DNA of 22,910 bases from positions 1-22,910 of the forward strand of contig JBBBWG010009435.1 of NCBI GenBank assembly GCA_037176905.1. The letters are read 5' to 3'. The stretch is from Azolla pinnata (Eukaryota; Streptophyta; Polypodiopsida; Salviniales; Salviniaceae). Below the pieces are notes generated by a model, which was not told the origin of the DNA, made no database searches, and saw only the letters and a program-made list of their open reading frames with translations. Below, one piece after another: positions 1 through 11,252 of the stretch (its first letter is position 1; each line of letters opens with the position of its first letter). Both the position numbers and the translations under genes were made by a program.

Positions 1-1290
1 CCTTCCGATAAATGCTCAATCTCAACACGACGACCATAAAACAATTCTAACCCTCCTCAAAGACTATTCGATATCCTGCTCCATTTCACGCGCTTTGTAA
101 CGCAATCCCTCGACACCAAAAATATTTTTGGATAATCAAGAATTTAATCCAAAGTGTGTACGTCGACCCTAAGGGTTAAGAGAGCATTTCGTAAAAGACC
201 AAGGAAAATTCGATGCCGCAACAGTCGTGCGAGAATTCCAATTCTTGAACGAGAAAAAACAATTACAACGGAATCGCTCTCCTCTTTGTACCGTGATATC
301 GAGTTACACCGGTACCGCCTCTCGAGGTGATAGCGCCTCGTACATCACAAAGCTTGGGTTTATCCTCATGTCGGCGGCGATAAGCGTTATTCACGAAATC
401 GGGTACTATTGGTACATTTAAAAACTACTCTCGAAAAAGTTCCAAATGCAAGTATTGGAATGAAGCTTGTTAGTTTTTCAAGGTCCATGTCATTCCACCA
501 TTTATTTGATACAAAAGCCAACCTAGATACTCCTTGATGAAACACTTTGGCACAAATGATGTGCATTAACAGGATTCAATAGATTTTTCATATATTATTC
601 TAAGCGGATCAAGGATTATGCATTATGGGCCCTTGTAGTTAGATAGAGCATGAGTTTACTTCTAATGAAGGGGTTATAGTATAGTAGTTGGCATAATTTA
701 TATAAAATAAGGTACTTTAAAATTTATGAAATGAAAATAGAGACTTTAATTGCTCACGGCCCTTCCATTATAATTTATAATGAAAAGAATATAAGAAGAG
801 TCTCATATTGGTGATGGTGTAATCAGCAGAATATTAGGTACTTAAGATTTTATGACTCATCAGATTGAACTTGCTTGGATGAAATACACCAAGTTTGCAA
901 ACCAGCTATATCAAATTGTTAATCTGTGTTGTGACTTTCACCAACCAGTCATCAGGACTCTACAGATTTTAACTGATCATGTTCACTTCCCTTTGGTGAA
1001 ATAGTCTAATGAGTTCTACTAATCAGCAACATGAAATTGTTGATCTACGTTGTGACCTTCCCCAACCAATGGATCATTCATGCATATCTATCTATATGTG
1101 ATTTGTTAGAGGAACCACTACTTAATTATCAAGAGGTCAATGCCGACAGAAGATTATATTGTCTTTCATGATCATCGGTGTCGACAAGAATATAGACATC
1201 TGCGGCAGCCACCATCAGCAAAATCAATGAACCATTTGCCAGTAAACCCCTTCTCCATTCATTTTGGCCTCTTGCTGAGCAGCATTTCCT
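1..1290. other. 3' flank of TOP2 and intergenic DNA
   Basis: The first 420 bp are CG-richer than the rest and have a 64-codon plus-strand frame (GTG start at 227) ending LGFILMSAAISVIHEIGYYWYI-like; I see no family for it. Positions 421-1290 are AT-rich and should contain the TOP2 3' UTR nearest 1290. I see no clear polyadenylation hexamer on the minus strand close to the stop. Confidence 0.4.
909..1076. repeat. Imperfect direct repeat, 121-bp spacing
   Basis: AAATTGTTAATCTGTGTTGT and the following GACTTTCACCAACCAG (913 onward) recur as AAATTGTTGATCTACGTTGT and GACCTTCCCCAACCAA (1034 onward), 121 bp apart. The copies are about 46 bp long with several differences. They lie just beyond the probable 3' UTR of TOP2. 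Confidence 0.6.
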
Positions 1291-4200
1291 TTACTCGGAC
1301 TGTTCTTCGGTGAAATCAGAGTCCTCTTCGACATCACTGCCCTCAACATTGTCATCTTCATCATCATCATCACTAATCACATATTGAACAGCAGTGCGAT
1401 TGGCTCGCTTCGGACGAAATGCAGGAGCAGAAGCAGCGGCAGACCCATCATCAGCTTCATCATCTGAAAGCTGTGATAGGACCGAGCCGCTCTTCTTGTT
1501 GAAAGGGGATGGACGCATTCGCCTTACTTTCTGAGCATGAACAGGGGACTCCTCAATCTCCAATGCTGAAACAGCTGGTGCAAGCACTTCATTGATGAGC
1601 TTCTGCCCTTTGGCTTTAGCAGGCTCATTACCACCCCTCTTCCTTGTCTTGCCCTCCTCTGCCTTTCTAGCACCTGTTGCTTCTATTTTCTTCTTGCCAG
1701 CTCCTCTGACCCCTGCAGCAACTCCACGAGCATTTTTACCTTCTGCCGGCTTCTCATCGTCCCAGTCGGAACTACTTTCCACCTCCACCTCACTGTCACT
1801 TTCTATCACAAGCTTTTTTGCCCTTCCCCTACTTGTTCCAGCTTTTGGCTTAAATCCAGTGCTGTCTTGTTCATCCATCACTTCATCTAGACTAGAGATT
1901 GCTTCCACTGAAGCAGATGATGTCTTCTCAGTTTTCATGTCAGCTGGCACTGAAACTAGTTATCATTAATAAATCAGACTCAGAGATAATGTTGTAAAAC
2001 AATAGACCAGAGTCTGAAAGCAGAGTCTGAAAGCATGTTCATAAGCCACACGCAGAACGCAATACCGTCATCGGAGGGGGGAAGGGTGGGCTATACAAGC
2101 CCATAAGGTGTAAATCATATGATGCATCAAATAATGACTAGGATTGACATATTGATCAGATTATATCTTGTACAAACCGAAGGACATAAGCTACAAACAT
2201 TATGAACAAAACACAGTGTTACATCTACTAAGATAGGTGAACGCGCAGTAAGAAATGATTCCATAACTACCTCTTAAGCTGGAGTCAAATACAACGTTGT
2301 CATGTTTAGAAATACATGTAACATTAAGAGTTGCCTTACCTCCCTTACTATAGGCAGCTAAACGTTCTCGAAGGCTCAAGCCAAGATCTTCATCGTCACT
2401 TTCCACAGGCTGCAAGATAGACTAAACTTATCTGAGCACACTCAAATCAAAATCTGAACAAAACAGTAAGTTGCCAATGAAAAAGGACTTACTGCGGGAG
2501 CTATAGGCGGCTTGGGAGCAGCTTGTGCTTTCTTGTGAGCAACTTTTGACTGTCCAGAGGGTTTAGCTGTAAACAAGTCAACACGCTTTTCAATAACGCT
2601 TGAAGGCTCTACACTTTCAATTGGAAAAAGTGGAAGCTGAGTTAGAATTTCAACCAGTTTGAGCGATGGTCGTTTTCTTGGCAGGCTGGCGCTTTGTTGG
2701 CCTCCCACCTTCTTTGGACATATGCTTCATCTCAAATTCCTCCTCCTTGGCTTCTTCCAGCTCTTGGGCCTGATTCAGAAACCAAAGTTAGAAACTTACG
2801 AAAGACCATCGCTTAGCTCAAAACTAAAAGCAACAAACAACCATACATCTAGCTCCTGAATGAAAGCATCTAGATCCTTTGTCCACAGAGACTTTGGAGT
2901 AGCTCTTCGCATCTCTTCCACATCACCCTCCAACTTATCTCGTTCATTGCACAGGCTTTGCACCTTCTCCAATGTTAAGCTGGCTATGGGCATGGACAAT
3001 AGGTATTCGTAGTCCCCTGCACTCACACCTTTGCCAATCTCCTCCGTATCATTCCCTTCCTCTGCTTCGGCATTTTCAGTCCCAGCCACAACAGGTTCAG
3101 AAGACTTCGACTTTTTTGGGAAAGGGGTAAATCCCTTAAGCTTCAACTCGGCCAGAAGTTCTGCACGTTTTCTATTGTTGACGATTATTTCCCCTTTAAC
3201 CACTCCAAGCACGAACCGCACTCTGTTCTCAAGCTTAAGAAGCTCTAGCTGCAGGTTTTCAAGCAAAACCTTTTTCCGTTTCACATACAGTTCAAAACGG
3301 ATGGGGTAGAATGCCTCCAGGACTAGCATTGGTCAAGGATCACTGTCAAATGGACACGCAGTTGTAACGATAAAACAAACTAATCCAACAAAATAGGATA
3401 CTCTGCTCTGGAGTTTCATATTTTTGGATGATGCCCCGGGCATCAAACAAGTGCATGTTGCTTGTGCTTATCGAGGTCGTTAGCTTGAACTTCTTGGGGA
3501 TACCCTCCGCAAGAGCAATAGCCATGTTGGTCTCGGTTAATTGCACTTCAAAGTTCACTCGAGTGTCTGTGTTATGCTCCCGGTAGTCCTAGAATATCGT
3601 AGAGAATGGAGTCACTGGACTCCAAATTGTGTTATAAGGTAAAAAAGATAACACAAGATACCTTAATGAATGGTTCTTTATTCTTGTCTGTTGGAACCAT
3701 CATGCCTTCTAGGAACTCCTTGTAATCTTGGGTCCATCTCCGCACAGGAAGCTCAGTGATCCTTATTGTGGTATCATCAACTAGTTCATAAACCCCAGTG
3801 AGTGTATAAGTCCTCCCTGACTCTTTTGTAAGAGTATGCTCGATCATTCCCTGGAAAATTTCATGCATGACAACCAGTTACTTACATGTGGTGCCTAAGA
3901 TAGCAGAGCACAAAACTTAATTGTTCAAGGGTACCTGAAATCCTTTGTACCATGGATCCAATGGTTCCACTGGCTCTCCATCAAGAATCCGGCGTATATT
4001 GGACACAATATCTCTTGGGTTATAGTTTGGAACAAATGTACTCCATCCAGTACCAATTCCTTCACTTCCATTTACAAGTACCAGAGGTAAAATGGGGCAG
4101 TACCTGCAATGTAATCAAATAAATATGTCAAATTTTGGACCAATAGAACTATTATGTACAGCTTTAGTATACTTGCCAGATCGGTTCAATTGATTGACCA

Positions 4201-7200
4201 TCTTCTTTAAGATATTCTAGGAGTATATCATCATCTTTGGGGAAGAGGAAACGCGTGATAGGAGAGAGACACGTAAAAATATATCGACCACTTGCATGAT
4301 CCTTACCACCCTGGAGGAAGTCAAGTGTCAAAATAATCTTCAAAAAGAGATGATGCATGTCAAAATAGAGAGGTCTTCACTTAAGGCATTTCACCTGACT
4401 TCTTGTTCCAAATTGTCCAAGTGGTGATAACAAATTGATGTTATTGCTTCCAACATAATTCTGCGCCATTCCTATAATTGTGCTCACCAGACTTTGTTCA
4501 CCATGGTGATAGGCAGAATGTTCTGAAACATAACCTGAAAATTGAGCTACCTGTAAAAACCAAACCACTTACTTTTTAGCAATTAAAACAGGACAAAACG
4601 GGCATGGGGATAATGAGAGGTGATTCACCTTTGCTTGGGTAACAAAATTACGTTTGAAAGAGCAGAAAAGGATCTTCCGTTGTCCTGGTTTTAATCCGTC
4701 CACCATTGATGGGATAGACCGCGACAGATCGGCCATTGAGAACAAAATCAACTCTTTATTAACAAAGTCGCTATACTTTATGACTTTAACAGATTGATCA
4801 AGGTAAGTTCCAGGCTGCATGAAAACATTCCACGTATAAGCAAGCTATGGTACATGAGCAAAGATATTTGTAATTAAATATCAAGCAATTACTTCAAAGT
4901 TGCGCAGCCAGCTCTTGCGAGCATCAATTTTTTTCTTGCTAAATGCCATTTCTATAGCCTCCCCATCTTCTTCTGTCTCCCAAGAAAATTTTTTCCTGTT
5001 TTTATCCAGATCTCTGAAGTACTCCTTGCCTTCTTTTGCAGTACTGGTACCCAGACCCTATTGATGTGGAAAGGATTAAAACTGGTAATCTCTCTTTCTT
5101 ACTCTCTCTCTCTCTCTCTCTCTGGCTGTTTGTTTACCCACACATACACAAAAAAAAACACCTTATAGTACTTGATGCTCCAGCCCGATGTACGCCCATC
5201 CAGGGATTCTTTCCATGCCTCATATTCTGGCATTGTATAGAAGGATAGGACCTTCCCGTTTTTATGTGTAGCCTGAATAAATATAGAACTTTTCAATACT
5301 GAAGAACTGGCATCGTTTTCAAAAGCAATGCACACATCAGAGGACTTGGTAACAGACCTTCACTATAGGTGTGATGAATTCCACAAGGAAATCTGGAACT
5401 TTTAACAGTGATGGCCAGAAAGAGTGAATGAAGTTGATGAGCAAGCCTTTGATATGAGACCCATCATGATCCTGCAGTTAACCTTTATTAAAGGAAACCA
5501 AGCAAGTACACATAAGTCAGATCTTAAAGCCTTGGTTTGAGAACACACCTGATCTGTCATTATCATTAAATGACCATATCGGAGAGACTTGGCACTGGTG
5601 TACTCTTTTCCATGCTGCAGGCCTAGAATCTGTTTGATTTGATTTATTTCAGCATTTTCCATGATTTGCTTGTGACTAGCCTCTCTTACATTTAGAAGCT
5701 TTCCACGAAGCGGAAATACGCCATATCGGTTGCGTCCAACTACACTAATACCACTCATCTGCATAAAACAAAACCAAAATTATTAATTAATGAACAATTA
5801 ACATTTTCCAGAAATTGAATGTGGATAATGTACCGCAAGAGCTTTTGCTGAATCTCCTTCAGTCAATATCAAAGTACACTCATCAGAGTATTTACCACCA
5901 GCATCGTTTGCATCGTCAAGTTTTGTTATACCCGTAAGTCTTTGTCGCTTTGCACCATCATTTTTCTTGAGTTCTTTACTTTGTTTGAAGTCTGCCCAAG
6001 TCAACACATTCTCGACTACTCCACATTTTGCAACTGTAACAAACATACAATGATTTACGAGAGTTGGCAATAACATTGTCTCCATTTTGATGCATTCAAT
6101 GGAATTTTCTGCATACATTTTTTCATGAAATCAGGTGAGAGTTCGCATTTTGAGCCAAAACTACTTTGCCTTGTCGTCAATGTTTCCTTGGTTTGTGAGT
6201 CAAAAGCAGGATTGTCAATAAGAGAATTCACAAAAACCCACATGTGATTCTTAATTTGGAATGCTTTGACTCCCGCATTCTTGTTCTTCTTATTCACAAT
6301 ACCCAAAACATGATTGACTATCTGATCAGTTACATACTGAACATGAGTGCCTCCTTTTATGGTAGCAATGGAATTAACAAAGCTCACCTGGTAAACAGAA
6401 GGATAATATTAGATCAGAAGAATACATCTCAACGAGTAGTTAAGTGACTGAAATATTTACTTGCTGAAATTGACCATCACTTAAGCTGACACAGACTTCC
6501 CATCGATCATTTACACGCTCATAAATCCTGAAAGAAAAACGAAAGGGATGTCAGATAAATTCTAGCAGCTAACGCACAACTTGGTTTTTCTATTTCAAGA
6601 AAGTCTGATTTAGGACTTCAAACCTGGGCAGTGGCTCCTCTCGTCTCTTGTTTACAGTGTCGAGATAGAGGCCAACATAATCCTGGAAAGACTTGATTGG
6701 CAATCTTTGCCCATTTAGTTCTACCTTGACAGATTTCCCAAGGCAGCCTGCTATATCAAGTACTCGCTTGCTCATCAGAGAAACAACATCATCCTCCAGT
6801 TTTTCCATGTGAAACTTGGTGAGATCTGGCTTGAAAGTAACCTTGGTCCAATTCTCATTGGCTTTGCAAGTTGTTATTACAGGCTCCGTCTTGGAGCTCA
6901 TATTATCTCTAAAAACCTGTTTTAAAGATCAAGTTTCATAAGGTAGGGAGGTTATAGGGGCATAATTGAAATGCAAACCCTGTGGAAAGTGAAAATCATG
7001 TTATTCCTACCTGTTTATATTTCCTCAAGCGTCTGCCATCAGCTGTCTCGATGGTAAATTCTGTAGAGAAAATGTTAGCCAGCTTTGCTCCATAGCCATT
7101 TCTTCCACCTGTTGTCTTTTTCTGAGTGTCATCATAGTTACTGCTGGTGAGAAGGTGCCCAAAGATCATCTCAGGGACATACACCCCTTCTTCTCCATGA

Positions 7201-8149
7201 ATCTCAACTGGCACACCGTCCCCATTATTGTACACGCTAATGAAGTTTTGTTCTACATTTATCTCTACTTTCACTGAATCCATAGAAGGATCCCTTTGTT
7301 TGTTATCTGCAGCATTAACAAGGATTTCATCAAATATCTTGTACAAACCGGGCACAAAGGTTATGCTCCGATACACCAAGTTCTGGTCTTCGTAGACCCA
7401 AAGCGACTGAGTGAGCTTCTCAATAGAACCGACGTATGTGTCAGGTCTAAGCAAAATGTGCTCCAACTGGGTCTTCTTCTGATACATTTCCTCAATTGTC
7501 TTTCCATTGTTGCCACCAGCAGCGTTAGAAGCAGAGCTGGATAGTAGAGGCTTTACCAACGTCCTGCTCTCACCTACAGCTTTCACTTTGGAGGCCTTCG
7601 GTGTGTAGCACCAAAGAAAAATAAGAAAAGAAGAATATAGAAAAGGAAATAAATGATTAGCAGCAGAATTCTACCTCTTTGAATGCTACTCATACACAGA
7701 TTGATCATCACGCATGAGAATGGCAAAGGGTAAAGACGAATAAACTTCTGAAACTTTTGATAATCGAGCAATTTAGAAGAAAAAGCAAAGCAACTGAATA
7801 CTGCAGTCAAAGGAGAGGTTTTTGGTTTCATGAGCACATCAGATGTTCATCGAATTGTACTGGGCAGCAGAAAAAAGGATTCACGTGATCAAATCGACAA
7901 TACAACATGTCTGTGCAATTTCCGAATCTGCAGAACGCAAGAAAGAGAAAGCAAACGAAGTTCTTCTTTCAAAGAGCCAGCGGAGATCAAAGAGAGCAAC
8001 GTCTGCTGGAAAACCACAGCAGGATCGGGGGAAAAGCCGAGCAAGATCATGAAATAAAACGGAAAAATGACAGGCGGCTCCATCTCTGTGCGGAAGCGGC
8101 GTACCTTCTTTTTGGGGACGACATCGACGTTCTCCCGATCGGTTTCCAT
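1291..8149 (-). CDS. TOP2: DNA topoisomerase II, 21 exons, complete
   Basis: Type IIA topoisomerase: ATP-driven passage of one DNA duplex through a transient break in another, for decatenation and supercoil relaxation in the nucleus. Exons in coding order: 8149-8105, 7595-7011, 6916-6624, 6527-6461, 6387-6117, 6033-5834, 5758-5549, 5471-5358, 5272-5162, 5057-4893, 4814-4629, 4550-4395, 4310-4177, 4103-3935, 3850-3662, 3588-3402, 3322-2847, 2769-2655, 2566-2493, 2409-2340, 1949-1291. They sum to 4476 nt (1491 residues plus TAA) with phases agreeing at every junction. Visible: GHKL ATPase NAADN (109-113) and [10 protein letters not shown] (179-188), QTK loop, TOPRIM EGDSA (E479) and DQDHD (D556, D558, D560; an intron follows Q557), catalytic Tyr811 in SGRYIFT, and a charged C-terminal tail from about 1187 with acidic clusters. 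Family length is near 1470 in Arabidopsis. The start is the first ATG, in CTTCCATGG context. The exon 5/6 join gives Phe where Val is usual, so that join is slightly less certain. Confidence 0.97.
4104..4176 (-). other. GC-AG intron (intron 13 of TOP2)
   Basis: The 73-nt intron after exon 13 reads CTG|GCAAGT at its 5' end (exon ends at 4177) and TTGCAG|G at its 3' end. The nearby GT (CAA|GTATAC) would put the next exon out of frame. The GC donor restores codon TG|G (Trp) followed by TAC, giving [20 protein letters not shown], the expected family sequence. GCAAGT is the known consensus of GC-AG introns, a minor class spliced by the normal U2 spliceosome. Confidence 0.85.
5058..5161 (-). repeat. 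Intron 9 of TOP2 with (CT)n microsatellite
   Basis: This 104-nt intron carries about ten CT dinucleotides on the plus strand (roughly 5101-5122; GA on the coding strand) and an A-run at 5149-5158 (T on the coding strand, just inside the donor). Both tracts are likely to vary in length between individuals. Nothing else is visible in the intron. Confidence 0.8.
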
Positions 8150-8390
8150 GGAAGCTGAGTTTCGGTGCAGGCGGAGTGAACTTCGCTAGGAAAGATCTGT
8201 GATCCGGGAACGCCTCCTTGTTCCTTTCCGGCTTCTCTGCGTTCTGCTGTGCTCGCGCTGCGCTCTCTCGCTCCCTACGCTCTGCGCTCCGCGCTCCTCT
8301 TCAGAGCTCGACCTGTTGCATTTCGAAAATCCTCTCTCTCGTGTGTTTGTGTTTCCCGCCCGATTTTCAAACTTCTTCATCGGATGACGA
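8150..8390 (-). promoter_or_regulatory. TOP2 5' leader / proximal promoter
   Basis: This is GC-richer, pyrimidine-rich (plus strand) DNA between the TOP2 start codon and the GATA repeat array. It contains the E2F-like site at 8352-8360 and an upstream ATG at 8380 whose 64-codon frame ends at 8186, before the TOP2 start. The transcription start cannot be read from sequence. If the TATA-like box at 8397-8405 is used, the start would fall near 8370 and would exclude that upstream ATG. Confidence 0.55.
8352..8360 (+). promoter_or_regulatory. E2F-consensus site upstream of TOP2
   Basis: TTTCCCGCC matches the E2F/DP consensus (TTTSSCGC), about 200 bp upstream of the TOP2 ATG and about 40 bp downstream of a TATA-like box. 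E2F control of S-phase genes is well established in plants, and topoisomerase II is a proliferation-linked gene, so the site makes biological sense. Binding is inferred, not shown. Confidence 0.6.
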
Positions 8391-8764
8391 TGTGCAATTT
8401 ATATATTGATAGATCACAGACAGATAGATAGATAGATGACTAGATAGCAGCTCAATTACAGAGATTTATACATATACATAGGATGAATTGCACATCGGAT
8501 GAAGATGTGCAATTTATATATTGATTGATCATAGACAGATAGATAGATAGATGGCTAGATAGTAGCTCAATTACAGAGATTTATACATATATATCGATAG
8601 ACTAATAGATAGCAGCTCGATTACAAAGATTTGTAGATATAGATACATAGATAGCAACTCAATTACAAAGATTTATATATAGATAGAAAGATGTTGCTCG
8701 ATTGCAAAGATTTATATGTATATATATATATATGTATGTAGATAGATAGATAGATAGCAGCTCA
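8380..8764. repeat. 115-bp tandem duplication and GATA-rich array
   Basis: A 115-bp unit beginning TCGGATGA.GATGTGCAATT occurs at 8380 and again at 8495. It includes runs of GATA and the phrase AGCTCAATTACAGAGATTTA. Outside the duplication, variants of GATAGCAGCTCAATTACAAA recur at about 8444, 8559, 8607, 8649 and 8690, with a partial copy at 8754, separated by (GATA)n and (TA)n tracts. The array starts right beside the TOP2 promoter. Confidence 0.85.
8397..8405 (-). promoter_or_regulatory. TATA-like box of TOP2, inside a repeat unit
   Basis: The minus strand reads TATATAAAT, about 250 bp upstream of the TOP2 ATG. The same motif occurs again 115 bp further out, in the second copy of the surrounding tandem repeat, so there are two candidate TATA boxes. 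AT-rich sequence of this kind arises easily by chance. Confidence 0.4.
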
Positions 8765-8775
8765 ACTGTAAACCT

Positions 8776-9040
8776 TCTGATAGGATATGCCATGCTAGAT
8801 AACTCCTTCCTGTATGTGTTAGTACTGCAGACTTTATGATTGGATGTGCCATGCCAGATAATTTCGTCTTGTTTGTTTGTCTGCTACAAACCTTATAATG
8901 ATTGTCGATAGTTGCTTGAAGCTTCGTGTCTTTGTCCATTCTAAAGTTTATGATGGGATATAATAGGATATGTCGTGCCAGATAGCTCCTTTGTGCTTGT
9001 ACCTATGTTTGTTGTGCTGGGATATGCCATGTTAGTGTCA
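8776..9040. repeat. Diverged repeats of a GGATATGCCATGCCAGATA motif
   Basis: Four variants of GGATATGCCATGCCAGATA occur near 8782, 8842, 8968 and 9019. They are usually followed by T-rich phrases such as ACTCCTT..TGT and preceded by AAACCTT or AAAGTTTATGA. Spacing is irregular (about 50-125 bp), which suggests an old tandem family continuing outward from the GATA array. No coding potential is seen. Confidence 0.5.
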
Positions 9041-11140
9041 CGACAGCATGGATTTTGGCTTATAAAGTCTAGACCCACAACCTCCCGATACATTTGTCAA
9101 ACCTTAGGTCATTGCATTAACATATTTTAATTTTTACTTTAAAAATTACATTATTATCTATTATAAGACATTTGGAGTACTCTAGAATTCTTTAAAACAT
9201 TCTACAATATTTTATGATTATCTTAAGTATTATAAATATCTGAAACACTCTTTGACATTTTACATACAAACTTATAAATTGTCAGCAATAATAACACATG
9301 ACCTTGGAGCATGTCACTAATGCATTTGTTAATCCCTCATAAGTAAAAGGGGAGAATCTCAACCTAACAAGGCATTTAAGTTCTAGGCTATGCTAAAAAA
9401 GCAATTGATGGAGAAGATCAAAAGTTAAAACATAATAGGGAATCGTAGATAGGCATCATATGATAATCGATCAAATCGAAATTATCGCAAACCCAAATAT
9501 TTATATTATTGATCATGAACTATGATCAAATAGATAAATCACCAACACACATCTATCAAATGCTATTATCAACAAAGCTTTGTGGTTACCAGAGTAATGC
9601 AAGTGTCTTCTGTAATCAATTAATGCTCGAGCTTTTCAAGCTACTATGTAATTTATTCGGTTTCTGTTAACCTGTAGAGAACTTAATCGATTTTCAAAAC
9701 CATTATCTGCACTCTTTTATTTTGCACCTGCAATCTTGCTCTCATTTTATGCATTAACCTTTGATATCTCGTGTTCGCCCCTCTCTTCAATAAGAAACCC
9801 GACACTTACTTCCTTGATACAACTTTCTTTTTGAAGACAAAGTTACAATGCAACGAGTAGGCATTATGTGTATATGGTTGGGCCTGAGTGTAAGGCCCTT
9901 TCCTCAAAACTCTAAGCACTTGATCTCCATCTTTCAACCTCTTTCATTTGAGCCTTCAATCACATATATCAAGGTCAATGTGAAAGTTTCCTTTTGAAAT
10001 GTTCCACGACGATTCACTTGATGTGATCTTGTACTATTAGTTTTGGATAACATGCCGAGTAATATTAGGTATATATATTATTTAAGATCGAACACATGCC
10101 TAGCTCAACACAAGGTCATCGTGCTTCTCCTCGACGATCGAATGGGATTTAACCAATTATATGATTGTTATTCTAATTGGTCGACTTGGCCAAACAAACA
10201 CATGTTATTTGGTTTGAGGAATACTCATGATGGGGGATCACGTAAAAGTTAGCACCAAATTGATGATCCATGTTTGTGCATCATGTGCACTGATGTAGTG
10301 TGACACTTTGTACTTATAATGTTGTGCTAAATTAGATTGTTTTCATTGTCAGTCAGCAACATGCTCGAGCCGGAAGGGTATAAATTTGACTCAAGCTGCC
10401 GCTTATGAGCAAGCTGCCGATAGTAAAACGAACTCGGTGCCCAGCTTGTATGCAACATTAACTCTTAAGTTCAACATAAGCGAATAAATCAAGTTTGTCA
10501 AAACTCATATCCATTTGCTTATGCAGCACTAACTCATAATTTTCGACAATTCGTAAGTTGTCTTCTCCTCGACCATGTTCACGTAGACGTTCTCTAGCTG
10601 ATGCATTCGGATTGTTGATCGAATGATCTTGTAGATCGACTTTTAATCGTTTTTAGTTATCAATGTTAGTTTGGTTTTACAAAGAAATGCCATAACCTAA
10701 CATCAGATTATTAATGCATAATGTATCACTTCCTTTTACATGGCAAAACTCTTGTTTTCAAATTTTATAATTGGCAGTCGAAAGCATTGCTCCTGTGGAG
10801 GTCTACTCGGTGGCTTGTCTTTCTTCACATCTTCCCAATTTCGATAATTTTGAGTGGGCATTTTCAAGGATTAGGCCTTGGAATGGGCTCGTCGAGTTTG
10901 ATAATATTTTGATCTGTCAGATTTGGGAAGCAGCTTGCTTACCTCTCCTTACGTAAGTCGAACCTCAAACTCGAATTCATTTCGACATTTATCTGTGAGC
11001 GTCGTCGACATCGGCATATTCAGTTTGCGGCTCGTCACTTCGAGACCGTGCTCGAGTTACGGAGCTACCAAATCAGGAGTTTCTCAAAGTTAGTATGCCA
11101 TTTTATTTCCTCGTTGCTTCGAATCGAGCAACATACATAC
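9041..11140. other. AT-rich intergenic DNA without a supportable gene
   Basis: Both strands contain only short open frames (at most about 70 codons, for example 10043-10252 and 10771-10956) with no recognisable domain or splice-supported extension. The part after about 10.35 kb is richer in CG and has repeated phrases around TCAAGCTGCCG and AGCAAGCTGCCG. It could be LTR or other transposon remnant, but I could not identify paired LTRs, a primer-binding site or coding motifs. Confidence 0.5.
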
Positions 11141-11148
11141 TTTGGTGA

Positions 11149-11252
11149 GGGGGGGGGGGGGGGGGGGGGGGGGGGGAGAGCGNNNNNNNNNNTGTTGTTT
11201 TGGAGAGGGAAAAAGAAAGAATTTGGGAAGCCCCCCCCCCCCCCCCCCCCCC
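11149..11252. other. G28 run, 10-N gap, C22 run
   Basis: A run of 28 G (11149-11176) is followed by AGAGCG, ten N (11183-11192), 38 ordinary bases, and then a run of 22 C (11231-11252). The unknown bases mark an assembly gap whose true size is unknown. Long G/C homopolymers of this kind are hard to sequence and may form quadruplexes, so local lengths should not be trusted. Proline/glycine-rich open frames across them are artefacts. Confidence 0.9.

Noticed and set aside
1592..1969. 125-codon plus-strand frame
   Set aside because: It is the antisense shadow of the last TOP2 exon; its Ser/Pro/Leu composition mirrors the acidic and basic tail.
2567..2654. Apparent continuous coding ([15 protein letters not shown]...) between TOP2 exons 18 and 19, suggesting a frameshift
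   Set aside because: The frame of exon 18 meets a stop at once, but an 88-nt GT-AG intron (acceptor TTGTTTACAG) joins the phases exactly, so no frameshift is needed.
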